A DNA stretch of 64,000 bases, taken from Streptomyces pactum (lineage in GTDB: Bacteria; Actinomycetota; Actinomycetes; Streptomycetales; Streptomycetaceae). Every line of letters starts with the position of its first letter. Position 1 is the stretch's first letter. The notes beneath the pieces are model-generated. The model did not search any database. It was not told where the DNA came from and was given only the letters and a program-made list of their open reading frames with translations. The DNA lies in assembly GCF_002005225.1 (NCBI RefSeq), contig NZ_CP019724.1:2854501-2918500 (forward strand), given 5' to 3'. Below are positions 45,501 to 64,000 of the stretch, one piece after another. The translations under genes were made by a program, and so were the position numbers.

Positions 45501-48500
45501 GGATAGTCCTGGGGGCCGCCACCGACGAAGACACCGGTGGCCGTGCTGCGCAGTGAGTGCGGGTCGATGCCGGACTTCTCCACGGCCTCCCACGACACCT
45601 CCAGCAGCAGCCGCTGCTGCGGGTCCATCGAGGTGGCCTCCCGTGGGGAGACACCGAAGAAGGAAGCGTCGAAGTCACCGGCCCCCTGGAGGAATCCGGC
45701 CCGGTCGACCGCGGGAGCGCCCCAGCGCTCCCAACCCCGGTCCGTGGGGAAGGCGGACAGTTCGTCCCCGCCTTCGGCCAGCAGTCGCCACATGCCTTCG
45801 GTGTCGAGTACGCCTCCGGGGTAGCGGCAGGCCATGCCGACGATCGCGAGTGGTTCGTCGTCCACGGGTCGCATCGAGGCCGGCTCGTTGCCGGGACCCG
45901 TCTCGCTGCCGACGAGTTCGGTGCGCAGCATGGCGGCCAGTCGTGCCGGATCGGGGTGGTCGAAGACGAGGGTGGCGGGCAGGCGCAGGCCGGTCGCCTT
46001 GGACATCCGGTTGCGCAGTTCCATCGCGGTCAGCGAGTCGAAGCCCAGGTCCTTGAACGGCCGGCTCGGCGTGATCTCCGCCGTCGTCCCGTGCGCCAGC
46101 ACCTGCGCGGCCTCCTGCCGCACCAGCCCCAGCAACAACGCCCGCTGCTCCGCCTCGGTCAGCCCCGCGAGCCGCTCCCGCAACCCCGCACCCGCCGTCT
46201 CGTCCCCGGACCCCGCCTCGGTCTCCGAGATCTCACGCAGTGCCCGAGCGGCCTCGGGCACGTCCTCGATCAGCGGCCGCCGCCGCGCCATCGCATAACC
46301 CGGAGTGAACAACGCCCAGTCCATATCGGCGACCGTCACCGACACCTCGTCCTGCTCCAGCACCTGACGCAACGCCCGCGCCGCCGTCACCGGATCCAGC
46401 AACCGCACACCACGACGCGACAACTGCGCCGCCGTCTCCCCCTCCGCCATACCCGTGGCCTGCCAGCCACCCCACGACACCGACGTCCCCACCACACCCC
46501 GCGCCCGACGCTCCCGCACCAACCCGTCGAGGAAACCACCCGCGGCCGCGTTCGCACCATTGCCGCCACTGCCCCACACCGCCGCACCCGACGAGAAGAC
46601 CACGAACGCGTCCAGCTCCAACCCGGCCGTCAACTCGTCCAGATGACGAGCACCGACCACACGAGCCGACATCACCCGCGCGAAATGCTCCGGATCCGAC
46701 TCGGCCACCACCGCATAGCCAGACGCCCCGGCGGCGTGGAACACCGCCGTCAGCGGATGCTCGGCCGGAACACCCTCGATCACCCGCGCCAGCCCCGCAC
46801 GATCGGTCACATCACACGCCACCACCTCCACCTCGGCACCCAACCCCGCCAACTCCTCCACCAACTCCGCAACACCCTCCCCGTCAGCCCCACGACGACT
46901 CACCAACACCAGCCGGCCGGCCCCCTCACCCGCCAGCCAACGCGCCAGATGCCCACCCACACCACCCGTACCACCAGTGATCAACACCGTCCCCCGCGGC
47001 ACGAACCCCCGCACCACCTCCGCATTCACACCCAACGGCGCACGCACCAAACGCCGCCCGTACACACCCGAAGAACGCACCGCGACCTGATCCTCACCCC
47101 CACCCGCCGCCAACACCCCGACCAGATGCGCGGACACCCGCCCGTCCCACACCGCCGGAACATCCACCAGCCCACCCCACACCCCGGGCAACTCCAGACC
47201 CGCAACCTGCCCCCACGCCCACAACGCCACCTGCCCCGCACACACCACATCACCCGCACCAACCACCGCCGCACCTTGGGTCAACACCCACACCGGCGCC
47301 GACAACCCCGCATCCCCATACGCCTGCACCAACACCAACGACGAGGCCAACACCTCATCACCCTCACCCCACGCCAACAACGACACCACACCAGCGACCT
47401 CACCCACACCCCTCAAACGCTCCGCCAACTCACCACGCGTCACCCCCGCCGCAACATCAAGCACCCGCACCTCGGCACCCGCCACCCTCAGCGCCTCCGC
47501 AACCTCCGCCACCGGACCACCACCACCCCGGCCCACCACCAACCACACACCACTCAAAGAACCCACCGACGGCATCACCACCGAACGCCACACCGTCCGA
47601 TACCGCCACGAGTCGATGGTCGTCTGCGCCCGACGACCGTTGCGCCAGGCCGACAGCGCCGGGACGACGTTCTCCCACGTCCGCTGGTCGACTCCGTCGA
47701 CGAGCGAGGCCACACCGTCGACGTCCGCCCGCTCCACGGCCCCCCAGAACGCGGCATCCACCGGATCGGAAGGGCCGTCCCCACCCTGCCCCGGCAGCAC
47801 CACGTCATCCAGCCAGTAGCGCTGGTGCTGGAAGGCGTAGGTGGGAAGGTCCACCCGACGGGCACCACTGCCCGCGAACACCGACGACCAGTCCACCGCG
47901 ACGCCCGCGACATACGCCTCGGCCAGCGACGTCAACAGCCGCTGGACACCACCCTCCTCACGCCGCAACGAACCCACCACCGACACCGGCCGGCCCACCA
48001 CCTCACCCGTCTCCGACACCGCAACCGCCAGCACCGGATGCGGACTCGACTCGACGAAAACCCCACACCCCTTCTCCACCAGCAGACGCGTCACGGGCTC
48101 GAACCTCACCCGCTCCCGCAGATTCGCCACCCAATACCCCGCGTCCAGCCCGGCGGTGTCGAACCGCTCACCCGTCACCGTGGAATAGAACGCCACCGAC
48201 GAGGACTGCGGGCGTATCTCCGCCAGCTCCGCCAGCAGATCCTCGTTCAGCGCGTCCACCTGGGCGGAGTGGGAGGCGTAGTCCACCGCGATACGACGGG
48301 CCCGCACCCCCTCCTCCTCGCACTGAGCCAGCAACGCCTCCAGCGCCTCGGTCTCACCCGAGACCACCACCGACGACGGACCGTTCACCGCCGCGACCCC
48401 CACCCGGCCCCCGAACCCGGCCAGCCGCTCCTCCACCTCCGCCACCGGCAACGCCACCGAACCCATACCGCCCCGGCCCGACAGCCTCTCCCGCACCAGC

Positions 48501-50554
48501 CGCGAACGCACCGCCACGACCCGCGCACCATCCTCCAACGACAACCCGCCCGCCACACACGCGGCCGCCACCTCACCCTGCGAATGGCCCACCACCGCGG
48601 CCGGCTCCACCCCGAACGAACGCCACACCGCGGCCAGCGACACCATCACCGCCCACAACACCGGCTGCACCACATCCACCCGCGCCCACAACGGATCATC
48701 ACCGTCACGGAACACCACATCCCGCAACGACCAGTCCGTGAACGGAGCCAGCGCCTCCGCACACTCCTCCATACGAGCCCGGAACACGGGCGACGCGTCC
48801 CACAACTCACGCCCCATACCGACCCACTGCGAACCCTGACCCGGGAACACGAACACCACACCGCTCCCCACGTCACCGTCGGCACGGCCGCTCACGGTGC
48901 CGGGGCCTTCCGTGCCGGTCGCGAGCGAGCGCAGCGCGGCGAGCAGTTCGTCCCGGCCGGTGCCGAGGACGACCGCACGCTGCTCGAACGCGGACCGTGT
49001 CCCGATCAGTGAGAAGCCCACGTCCTGGGTGCTGAGGGCGGGCTGCCGGGTGAGGTGGTCCAGCAGTCGTGCGGCCTGTGCGCGCAGCGCCGCTTCGTTC
49101 CGTCCGGAGATCACCCACGGCGTCACCGGCAGCTCGGCCGTCGCCGCGCCGTCCGCCTGTTCCTCCGGAACGGTCGCCTCGGGGGTCTCAGGGGTCTCGG
49201 GGGCCTGTTCCAGGACGACATGTGCGTTGGTGCCGCTGATGCCGAACGACGACACGCCCGCCCGACGCGGCCGTCCCGTCTCCGGCCAGGCACGCGCCTC
49301 GGTCAGCAGCTCCACCGCACCCGCCGACCAGTCCACCTCGGGCGTCGGCTCGTCCACGTGCAGCGTCTTCGGCATGACGCCGTGCCGGAGTGCGAGGGCG
49401 GCCTTGATGACACCGGAGATACCGGCCGCGGCCTGAGTGTGTCCGATGTTGGACTTCAGGGTGCCGAGCCACAGCGGCCGGTCGTCCGGGCGATTCTGGC
49501 CGTAGGCGGCCAGCAGGGCCTCGGCCTCGATGGGGTCGCCGAGGGTCGTGCCCGTGCCGTGCGCCTCCACCATGTCCACGTCCGCCGGTGTCAGGCCCGC
49601 GTTGGCCAGGGCGGCGCGGATGACCCGCTGCTGCGAGGGGCCGTTCGGGGCGCTCAGGCCGTTGGACGCACCGTCCTGGTTCACCGCGGAACCGCGGATC
49701 ACCGCCAGGACCGGGTTGCCGTCGCGGAGCGCGTCGGAGAGGCGCTGGACGGCGACGACGCCCGCGCCCTCGCCCCAGCCGGTCCCGTCCGCCGAGGCCG
49801 CGAACGCCTTGCACCGGCCGTCACCGGCCGATCCGCCGGTCGCGGAGAACTCGGCGAAGATGGAGGGGGTCACCAGAACCAGGACACCGCCCGCGAGGGC
49901 GAGGTCGCACTCGCCGGTGCGCAGCGACTTGACGGCGAGGTGCAGGGCGACCAGGGAGGACGAGCACGCGGTGTCCACGGTCACCGCGGGGCCCTCCAGG
50001 CCCAGCACGTAGGACACGCGGCCGGACAGCACGCTGCCGGGGGCGCCGGTGAGCGCGTAACCGCCCGCGCCCTCGGCCGAGTTCATGACCAGGGCGCCGT
50101 ACTCCTGCGGGGCCCCGCCGACGAAGACGCCGGTGCGGCTGCCCTTGAGCGAGCCGGGGTCGATGCCGGCCCGTTCCAGGGCTTCCCAGGACGTCTCCAG
50201 CAGCAGCCGCTGCTGCGGGTCCATCGCCATGGCCTCACGCGGTGAGATGCGGAAGAAGTCGGGGTCGAAGTTCCCGGCGTCGTGGAGGAAGGCGCCCGTC
50301 CGGGCCGTGGGGACGTCCCACTGCTCCCAGCCCCGGTCGGTGGGGAACCCGGACATGGCGTCCCGGCCCTCGGTGACCAGCCGCCACAAGCCCTCGGTGT
50401 CGCGCACCCCGCCGGGGTAGCGGCAGCCGACGCCGATGATCGCGACGGGCTCCGAGGAGGCCGCGCTGAGCCGCTGGTTCTGCTGCCGCAGCCGATCGTT
50501 CTCCACCAGCGAGGCCCGCAGCGCGTCGACAACCTCCGACATGGAACCGCTCAT
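36509..50554 (-). CDS. olmA4: Modular PKS, oligomycin modules 13, 14 and 15
   Basis: 4681 residues from the ATG at 50554, 6 nt after GGGAG. The N-terminus ([20 protein letters not shown]) is a different docking class from every other PKS start here and suits the module 12 tail. Each module is KS-AT-KR-ACP with a GHSQG/YASH methylmalonyl AT. Module 13: Cys197, Ser658, YASH from 759, KR with Asn1335 for Tyr, ACP Ser1507. Module 14: Cys1729, Ser2182, KR Tyr2860 (A-type Trp present), ACP Ser3030. Module 15: Cys3250, Ser3707, KR with Asn4390 for Tyr, ACP Ser4562. So C11 and C7 stay ketones and C9 becomes a hydroxyl, with methyls at C10, C8 and C6. The tail ([15 protein letters not shown]) is class 1a and leads to the thioesterase protein. 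Numbering A4 is from memory. Confidence 0.94.
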   Translation of the reverse strand: MSGSMSEVVDALRASLVENDRLRQQNQRLSAASSEPVAIIGVGCRYPGGVRDTEGLWRLVTEGRDAMSGFPTDRGWEQWDVPTARTGAFLHDAGNFDPDFFRISPREAMAMDPQQRLLLETSWEALERAGIDPGSLKGSRTGVFVGGAPQEYGALVMNSAEGAGGYALTGAPGSVLSGRVSYVLGLEGPAVTVDTACSSSLVALHLAVKSLRTGECDLALAGGVLVLVTPSIFAEFSATGGSAGDGRCKAFAASADGTGWGEGAGVVAVQRLSDALRDGNPVLAVIRGSAVNQDGASNGLSAPNGPSQQRVIRAALANAGLTPADVDMVEAHGTGTTLGDPIEAEALLAAYGQNRPDDRPLWLGTLKSNIGHTQAAAGISGVIKAALALRHGVMPKTLHVDEPTPEVDWSAGAVELLTEARAWPETGRPRRAGVSSFGISGTNAHVVLEQAPETPETPEATVPEEQADGAATAELPVTPWVISGRNEAALRAQAARLLDHLTRQPALSTQDVGFSLIGTRSAFEQRAVVLGTGRDELLAALRSLATGTEGPGTVSGRADGDVGSGVVFVFPGQGSQWVGMGRELWDASPVFRARMEECAEALAPFTDWSLRDVVFRDGDDPLWARVDVVQPVLWAVMVSLAAVWRSFGVEPAAVVGHSQGEVAAACVAGGLSLEDGARVVAVRSRLVRERLSGRGGMGSVALPVAEVEERLAGFGGRVGVAAVNGPSSVVVSGETEALEALLAQCEEEGVRARRIAVDYASHSAQVDALNEDLLAELAEIRPQSSSVAFYSTVTGERFDTAGLDAGYWVANLRERVRFEPVTRLLVEKGCGVFVESSPHPVLAVAVSETGEVVGRPVSVVGSLRREEGGVQRLLTSLAEAYVAGVAVDWSSVFAGSGARRVDLPTYAFQHQRYWLDDVVLPGQGGDGPSDPVDAAFWGAVERADVDGVASLVDGVDQRTWENVVPALSAWRNGRRAQTTIDSWRYRTVWRSVVMPSVGSLSGVWLVVGRGGGGPVAEVAEALRVAGAEVRVLDVAAGVTRGELAERLRGVGEVAGVVSLLAWGEGDEVLASSLVLVQAYGDAGLSAPVWVLTQGAAVVGAGDVVCAGQVALWAWGQVAGLELPGVWGGLVDVPAVWDGRVSAHLVGVLAAGGGEDQVAVRSSGVYGRRLVRAPLGVNAEVVRGFVPRGTVLITGGTGGVGGHLARWLAGEGAGRLVLVSRRGADGEGVAELVEELAGLGAEVEVVACDVTDRAGLARVIEGVPAEHPLTAVFHAAGASGYAVVAESDPEHFARVMSARVVGARHLDELTAGLELDAFVVFSSGAAVWGSGGNGANAAAGGFLDGLVRERRARGVVGTSVSWGGWQATGMAEGETAAQLSRRGVRLLDPVTAARALRQVLEQDEVSVTVADMDWALFTPGYAMARRRPLIEDVPEAARALREISETEAGSGDETAGAGLRERLAGLTEAEQRALLLGLVRQEAAQVLAHGTTAEITPSRPFKDLGFDSLTAMELRNRMSKATGLRLPATLVFDHPDPARLAAMLRTELVGSETGPGNEPASMRPVDDEPLAIVGMACRYPGGVLDTEGMWRLLAEGGDELSAFPTDRGWERWGAPAVDRAGFLQGAGDFDASFFGVSPREATSMDPQQRLLLEVSWEAVEKSGIDPHSLRSTATGVFVGGGPQDYPAVLMGSSEAGGGYGMTGALGSVMSGRVSYVLGLEGPAVTVDTACSSSLVALHLAAQSLHNGECDLALAGGVTIMATPGAFAEFDTLGGMAGDGRCKAFAASADGTGWGEGVGMVVVERLSDARRNGHEVLAVIRGSAINQDGASNGLSAPNGPSQQRVIRTALANAGLKPADVDLVEAHGTGTKLGDPIEAQALLATYGKNRPDDRPLWLGSVKSNFGHTGAAAGVAGVIKSVLALRHGLMPKTLHVDEPTPEVDWSAGAVELLTEARAWPETGRPRRAGVSSFGISGTNAHVILEEAPQAGPVEPEAESGVAPVSSPVVPWALSGRTEAALRAQAARLVERLERDPDASWLDVGCSLVRTRSAFEQRAVVLGAGREELLAGVRAVAGGTHAPGVVTGRAADCGVVFVFPGQGSQWVGMGRELWDASPVFAESMVACERALAPFTDWSLRDVVFRDGDDPLWARVDVVQPVLWAVMVSLAAVWRSFGVEPAAVVGHSQGEVAAACVAGGLSLQDGARVVAVRSRLVRERLSGRGGMGSVALPVAEVEERLAGFGGRVGVAAVNGPSSVVVSGESEALEALLAQCEEEGVRARRIAVDYASHSAQVDALNEDLLAELDGIRPVSSSVAFYSTVTGERFDTAGLDAGYWVANLRERVRFESVTRLLAELEHQVFVESSPHPVLTVAVQETVEGVFGAGTAVGSLRREEGGVQRLLTSLAEAYVAGVPVDWSSVFAGSGARRVDLPTYAFQHEHYWLDDAVLPGQSSGGGAADPVDAAFWGAVERADVDGVASLVDGVDQRTWENVVPALSAWRKGRQDRAVLDSWRYRTVWRSVVMPSVGSLSGVWLVVGRGGGGPVAEVAEALRVAGAEVRVLDVAAGVTRGELAERFRGVGEVAGVVSLLAWGEGDEVLASSLVLVQAYGDAGLSAPVWVLTQGAAVVGAGDVVCAGQVALWAWGQVAGLELPGVWGGLVDVPAVWDGRVSAHLVGVLAAGGGEDQVAVRSSGVYGRRLVRAPLGVNAEVVRGFVPRGTVLITGGTGGVGGHLARWLAGEGAGRLVLVSRRGADGEGVAELVEELAGLGAEVEVVACDVTDRAGLARVIEGVPAEHPLTAVFHTAGVAGYGLVGEVDAGEMRVQMAAKTLGARHLDELTAGLELDAFVLFSSGAAVWGSAGNSVYAAANAYLDGLAWERRARGVVGTSVSWGGWKATGMATDGTAEQLERRGVRAMEPALAVEALRQVLEQDETAMTVTDMDWGRFTPGYVMARRRPLIEDIPEVAQALAEETDHTTGDDSGGSAFRAELVALGRAEQLDLLLDLVRDEAAGILAHSSAAEITPARPFKELGFDSLTAMELRNRLNAATGLRLPATLVFDYPNPRQLAAHLQGELVGGDTAAARVETVRASTDEPLAIVGMACRYSGGVTSPEDLWQMVVEDREGMSDFPSYRGWDRWNLGSLRRAGFLHEAGDFDAGFFGISPREAMTMDPQQRLLLETSWEAVERTGIDPTSLRGSDTGVFVGGTAVEYGALLMNSPTSQGYAVTGSSGSVMSGRISYALGFEGPAVSVDTACSSSLVALHLAAQALRNGECSLALTGGVGLMATPGAFAEFDTLGGLSQDGRTKAFAASADGIGWGEGVGMVVVERLSDARRNGHEVLAVIRGSAINQDGASNGLSAPNGPSQQRVIRTAVANAGLTLADVDMVEAHGTGTTLGDPIEAQALLATYGQDRADGRPLRLGSVKTNIGHTGAAAGVAGVIKSVLALRHGLMPRTLNVDEPTPEVDWSAGAVELLTEARAWPEGERPRRAGVSSFGISGTNAHVIIEEAPAEEETPDRPDAEGPTSPALVTPVVPWVISARSTGALRGQAERLHDLVERTPDLDAADVAFSLATTRADLEHRAVVLGGDMAALTERVRALAAREPAPDVIAGTAEANGRIVFVFPGQGSQWVGMGRELWDASPVFAESMVACERALAPFTDWSLRDVVFRDGDDPLWARVDVVQPVLWAVMVSLAAVWRSFGVEPAAVVGHSQGEVAAACVAGGLSLQDGARVVAVRSRLVRERLSGRGGMGSVALPVAEVEERLAGFGGRVGVAAVNGPSSVVVSGESEALEALLAQCEEEGVRARRIAVDYASHSAQVDALNEDLLAELAEIRPQSSSVAFYSTVTGERFDTAGLDAGYWVANLRERVRFEPVTRLLVEKGCGVFVESSPHPVLAVAVSETGEVVGRPVSVVGSLRREEGGVQRLLTSLAEAYVAGVAVDWSSVFAGGGARRVDLPTYAFQHQRYWLEGVTVGGEIGTASTDEVDAAFWDAVEREDFTDLAQVLDTSDSLDAASLKAAEAWLPTLSAWRKGRRAQTTIDSWRYRTEWRATGTSLTARLSGVWLVVGRGGGGPVAEVAEALRVAGAEVRVLDVAAGVTRGELAERFRGVGEVAGVVSLLAWGEGDEVLASSLVLVQAYGDAGLSAPVWVLTQGAAVVGAGDVVCAGQVALWAWGQVAGLELPGVWGGLVDVPAVWDGRVSAHLVGVLAAGGGEDQVAVRSSGVYGRRLVRAPLGVNAEVVRGFVPRGTVLITGGTGGVGGHLARWLAGEGAGRLVLVSRRGADGEGVAELVEELAGLGAEVEVVACDVTDRAGLARVIEGVPAEHPLTAVFHAAGASGYAVVAESDPEHFARVMSARVVGARHLDELTAGLELDAFVVFSSGAAVWGSGGNGANAAAGGFLDGLVRERRARGVVGTSVSWGGWQATGMAEGETAAQLSRRGVRLLDPVTAARALRQVLEQDEVSVTVADMDWALFTPGYAMARRRPLIEDVPEAARALREISETEAGSGDETAGAGLRERLAGLTEAEQRALLLGLVRQEAAQVLAHGTTAEITPSRPFKDLGFDSLTAMELRNRMSKATGLRLPATLVFDHPNAQRIAELLHTELAKDGQQGLSDVLDIRRELTRIGEALDGVATDPQAREDIAEHLRTLVAQLSAAETDATTDLDAVTDDEIFDFIDRDLGLS
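36791..38391 (-). repeat. 1.6-kb dead-KR/ACP block, copy in module 15
   Basis: Nearly identical to 45956-47556 (offset 9165 bp, equal length). It covers the KR structural half, the inactive KR catalytic half, the linker and the ACP. The encoded protein is the same in both except near the outer ends. Confidence 0.92.
42160..42981 (-). repeat. KR structural-subdomain cassette, copy in module 14
   Basis: Same 822-bp block as 32622-33443. Joined to an active catalytic half of the module 16 type (Tyr and Asn present). Confidence 0.92.
43651..44632 (-). repeat. KS-AT linker/AT block of module 14, inverted copy of module 12
   Basis: Partner of 19810-20791, same length (982 bp), opposite strand, about 22.9 kb apart. 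It even includes the normally variable post-KS linker (residues [16 protein letters not shown]). Confidence 0.9.
45956..47556 (-). repeat. 1.6-kb dead-KR/ACP block, copy in module 13
   Basis: Partner of 36791-38391. It carries the same three catalytic substitutions. The 822-bp KR structural block (46735-47556) is the part shared with modules 14 and 16. Confidence 0.92.
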
Positions 50555-50615
50555 GCTCAACTCCCACTCACGTGTTTCGTCAATGCGCAAGGACAGGCCT
50601 GTTTGCAGGCTATGA

Positions 50616-50637
50616 GGCCGGGACGTGGATCCCGGCC
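50616..50637 (-). terminator. Hairpin between the module 8-9 and 13-15 PKS genes
   Basis: GGCCGGGA / TCCCGGCC, a perfect 8-bp stem with a 6-nt loop, in the 143-bp gap after the module 8-9 stop. It is weaker than the hairpins near 25500 and may only attenuate read-through. I see nothing else in this gap. Confidence 0.4.
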
Positions 50638-50697
50638 CCAGTTCTGGACCACGGGCACCCCTAAGTTCCGGGCCGGTGGCGCGGATAGGGGCAGGGA

Positions 50698-62469
<11,772 letters not shown>

Positions 62470-62474
62470 CCGGC

Positions 62475-64000
62475 TCAGTCCTCTCCGAGTTCCGCGTTGA
62501 TGAAGTCGAACAGCTCTTCATCCGTGGCGGAATCGAGCTTGCTGGTGACGTCGCCGGCGGCGGCGCCGTCGTCGGGCGGTGTGCTCCAGGCGGTCGCCAG
62601 CGCGCGCAGCCGGGCCGCGATCTGTTCGCGGTCGGCGGTGTCCGGCGGCGGGGCCGCGAGCGCGGCCTCCAGGTGGTCGAGCTGGGTGTGCACGGACTGG
62701 GGCGCCCCCGCCACCGATCCCAGGAGCTTGCTCTCCAGGTGCTCGGCGAGCGCGGTCGCGGTGGGGTAGTCGAAGACCAGCGCGGCGGAGAGCTGGACGC
62801 CGGTCTCGGCGACCAGGCCGTTGCGCAGTTCCACCGCGGTGAGCGAGTCGAAGCCCAGCTCCCGGAAGGAGCGGCGGGCGTCGAGGGGGGCGTCGGCGAC
62901 GTAGTCGAGGACGGTGGCCACCTGCCGTTGGATCAGTTCCAGCAGCAGTTGGCGCCGACCGCTCTCGGACTGCTCGGCCAGGCGTTGCGCGAAGGACTGT
63001 CCGCTCGCCCGTCCGGTGCCGGCGGCGGCCCGGCGCAGCGGGGCGCGGACCAGTGAGCGGAACGGCGCGGGCAGCGTGCCGTCGGCCGCCTTCTTCCGCA
63101 GTACGCGCGTGTCCAGGCCCATCGGCACCAGGGCGGCCGCGCCGGAGGCCCAGGCCCGGTCGAACAGCGCGAGACCCTGTCGCGGGGTGAGGGCGAGGAC
63201 CCCGGCCTGGGCCATCCGGCGGCGGTCCACATCGGACAGGCGGGCGGACATGCCGGAGTCGGTCTCCCACAGGCCCCAGGCGAGCGAGGTCGCCGGGAGC
63301 CCGGCCGCCCGCCTGCCGTGCGCGAGCGCGTCCAGGAAGGCGTTGGCCGCGGCGTAGTTGGCCTGTCCGGCGCCGCCGAACACGCCGACGCCGGAGGAGA
63401 ACAGGACGAAGTGGGACAGTCCCAGACCCGCGGTCAGCTCGTGCAGGTGGTGCGCGGCCTCCGCCTTGGGCCGCATGACGGTGTCGATCCGCTCGGGGGT
63501 CAGCGTGGTGAGCACGCCGTCGTCCACGACGCCCGCGATGTGTACGACCGCGGTCACCGGGTGCTCGGCCGGGACGCCGGCCAGCGCGGCCTCCAGAGCG
63601 GCGCGGTCCGCGATGTCGCAGGCCCTGAACGTCGCCTCGGCGCCGCACGCGGCCAGTTCGCGGCCCAGTTCGGCCGCGCGGGGGTCGTCCGGTCCCTTCC
63701 GGCTGAGCAGGAGCAGCCTGCGCACGCCGTGTTCGGCCGCCAGGTGCCGCACGACCTCGGTGCCGATGCCTCCGGTGGCGCCGGTGACCAGCACCGTGCC
63801 GTGCTCGGGAGCTTCGGCGGCGGGGTCCTGCGGCGGCTCGGTGACCCGGGCCAGCCGGGGTACGAGCAGCCGGCCGTCGCGGATCGCGAACTGCGGCTCG
63901 TCCGCCGCCAGGGCGGTGCCGACGGCCGCCGCGAGCGGATCGGCGTCCTCCTCCCGGTCGCCCAGGTCGGCCAGGACGAACCGGTCGGGATGTTCGGCCT
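62475..64000 (-). CDS. olmA2: Modular PKS, 3' end (end of module 7), partial at right edge
   Basis: About 508 C-terminal residues of a larger PKS whose 5' part lies beyond the right edge. Visible in order: the end of the KR structural half ([13 protein letters not shown]), the KR catalytic half ([13 protein letters not shown]-type motif, Tyr at 63356-63354 in GQANYAAAN), an ACP ([13 protein letters not shown]) and a class 1a docking tail ([16 protein letters not shown]). The stop is 5 bp before the next PKS start, so the genes are translationally close. An active B-type KR fits the C23 oxygen that enters the spiroacetal. Whether DH or ER domains lie upstream in this module cannot be seen. Symbol A2 is from memory and least certain of the set. 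Confidence 0.85.
   Translation of the reverse strand, partial: AEHPDRFVLADLGDREEDADPLAAAVGTALAADEPQFAIRDGRLLVPRLARVTEPPQDPAAEAPEHGTVLVTGATGGIGTEVVRHLAAEHGVRRLLLLSRKGPDDPRAAELGRELAACGAEATFRACDIADRAALEAALAGVPAEHPVTAVVHIAGVVDDGVLTTLTPERIDTVMRPKAEAAHHLHELTAGLGLSHFVLFSSGVGVFGGAGQANYAAANAFLDALAHGRRAAGLPATSLAWGLWETDSGMSARLSDVDRRRMAQAGVLALTPRQGLALFDRAWASGAAALVPMGLDTRVLRKKAADGTLPAPFRSLVRAPLRRAAAGTGRASGQSFAQRLAEQSESGRRQLLLELIQRQVATVLDYVADAPLDARRSFRELGFDSLTAVELRNGLVAETGVQLSAALVFDYPTATALAEHLESKLLGSVAGAPQSVHTQLDHLEAALAAPPPDTADREQIAARLRALATAWSTPPDDGAAAGDVTSKLDSATDEELFDFINAELGED

Overview
The window is high-GC actinomycete DNA, clearly Streptomyces. It holds the 3' two-thirds of a giant modular type I polyketide synthase (PKS) cluster beside the chromosomal F1Fo-ATP synthase operon. 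Domain order, acyltransferase (AT) motifs, reductive loops, docking ends and one P450 fit the oligomycin (olm) pathway module by module. The organism is therefore most likely Streptomyces avermitilis or another oligomycin producer. The olm names and the A2..A7 numbering are recalled from the published cluster; the domain content is read from the sequence.

Layout. Positions 1-3116 (minus strand) hold atpI-atpB-atpE-atpF-atpH, running off the left edge. Positions 3385-6417 (minus) hold a supply and tailoring set: a 3-hydroxyacyl-CoA dehydrogenase, a crotonyl-CoA carboxylase/reductase (ethylmalonyl-CoA supply) and a small beta-barrel-like protein that is the best candidate for the spiroacetal cyclase OlmO. 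A 202-bp divergent control region (6418-6619) with two palindromes follows. Positions 6620-24075 (plus) hold two PKS genes carrying modules 10-11 and 12. Positions 24237-25451 (plus) hold a P450 matching OlmB/CYP107W1. Two strong hairpins then separate convergent transcription units. From 25597 to the right edge (minus), read 5' to 3' from the right, come a partial PKS gene (end of module 7), a two-module PKS (8-9), a three-module PKS (13-15) and a two-module PKS with thioesterase (16-17-TE).

How it works. Chain growth must run module 7 > 8-9 > 10-11 > 12 > 13-15 > 16-17-TE, so protein order differs from gene order. Docking ends support this: the module 12 protein ends in a different C-terminal docking class that matches only the N-terminus of the 13-15 protein. 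Predicted extender units and beta-carbon states reproduce C1-C23 of oligomycin: C2=C3 enoate, C5-OH, C7 ketone, C9-OH, C11 ketone, C13-OH, C15 methylene, C16-C19 diene, C20 ethyl and C23 oxygen. The C7 and C11 ketones come from two ketoreductases (KRs) with the same catalytic losses. The one mismatch is an apparently intact dehydratase (DH) in module 12, where the product keeps its hydroxyl.

No gene-free stretch exceeds 300 bp. I found no tRNA, rRNA, CRISPR array or insertion sequence. I do not think the window holds an undescribed biosynthetic system. The points most worth a second look are the inhibitor pathway lying next to the operon for its own target, the docking-class switch, the homogenised and mosaic modules, the duplicated dead KR, the unusual AT and DH motifs, and a Crp-like box in front of atpI.
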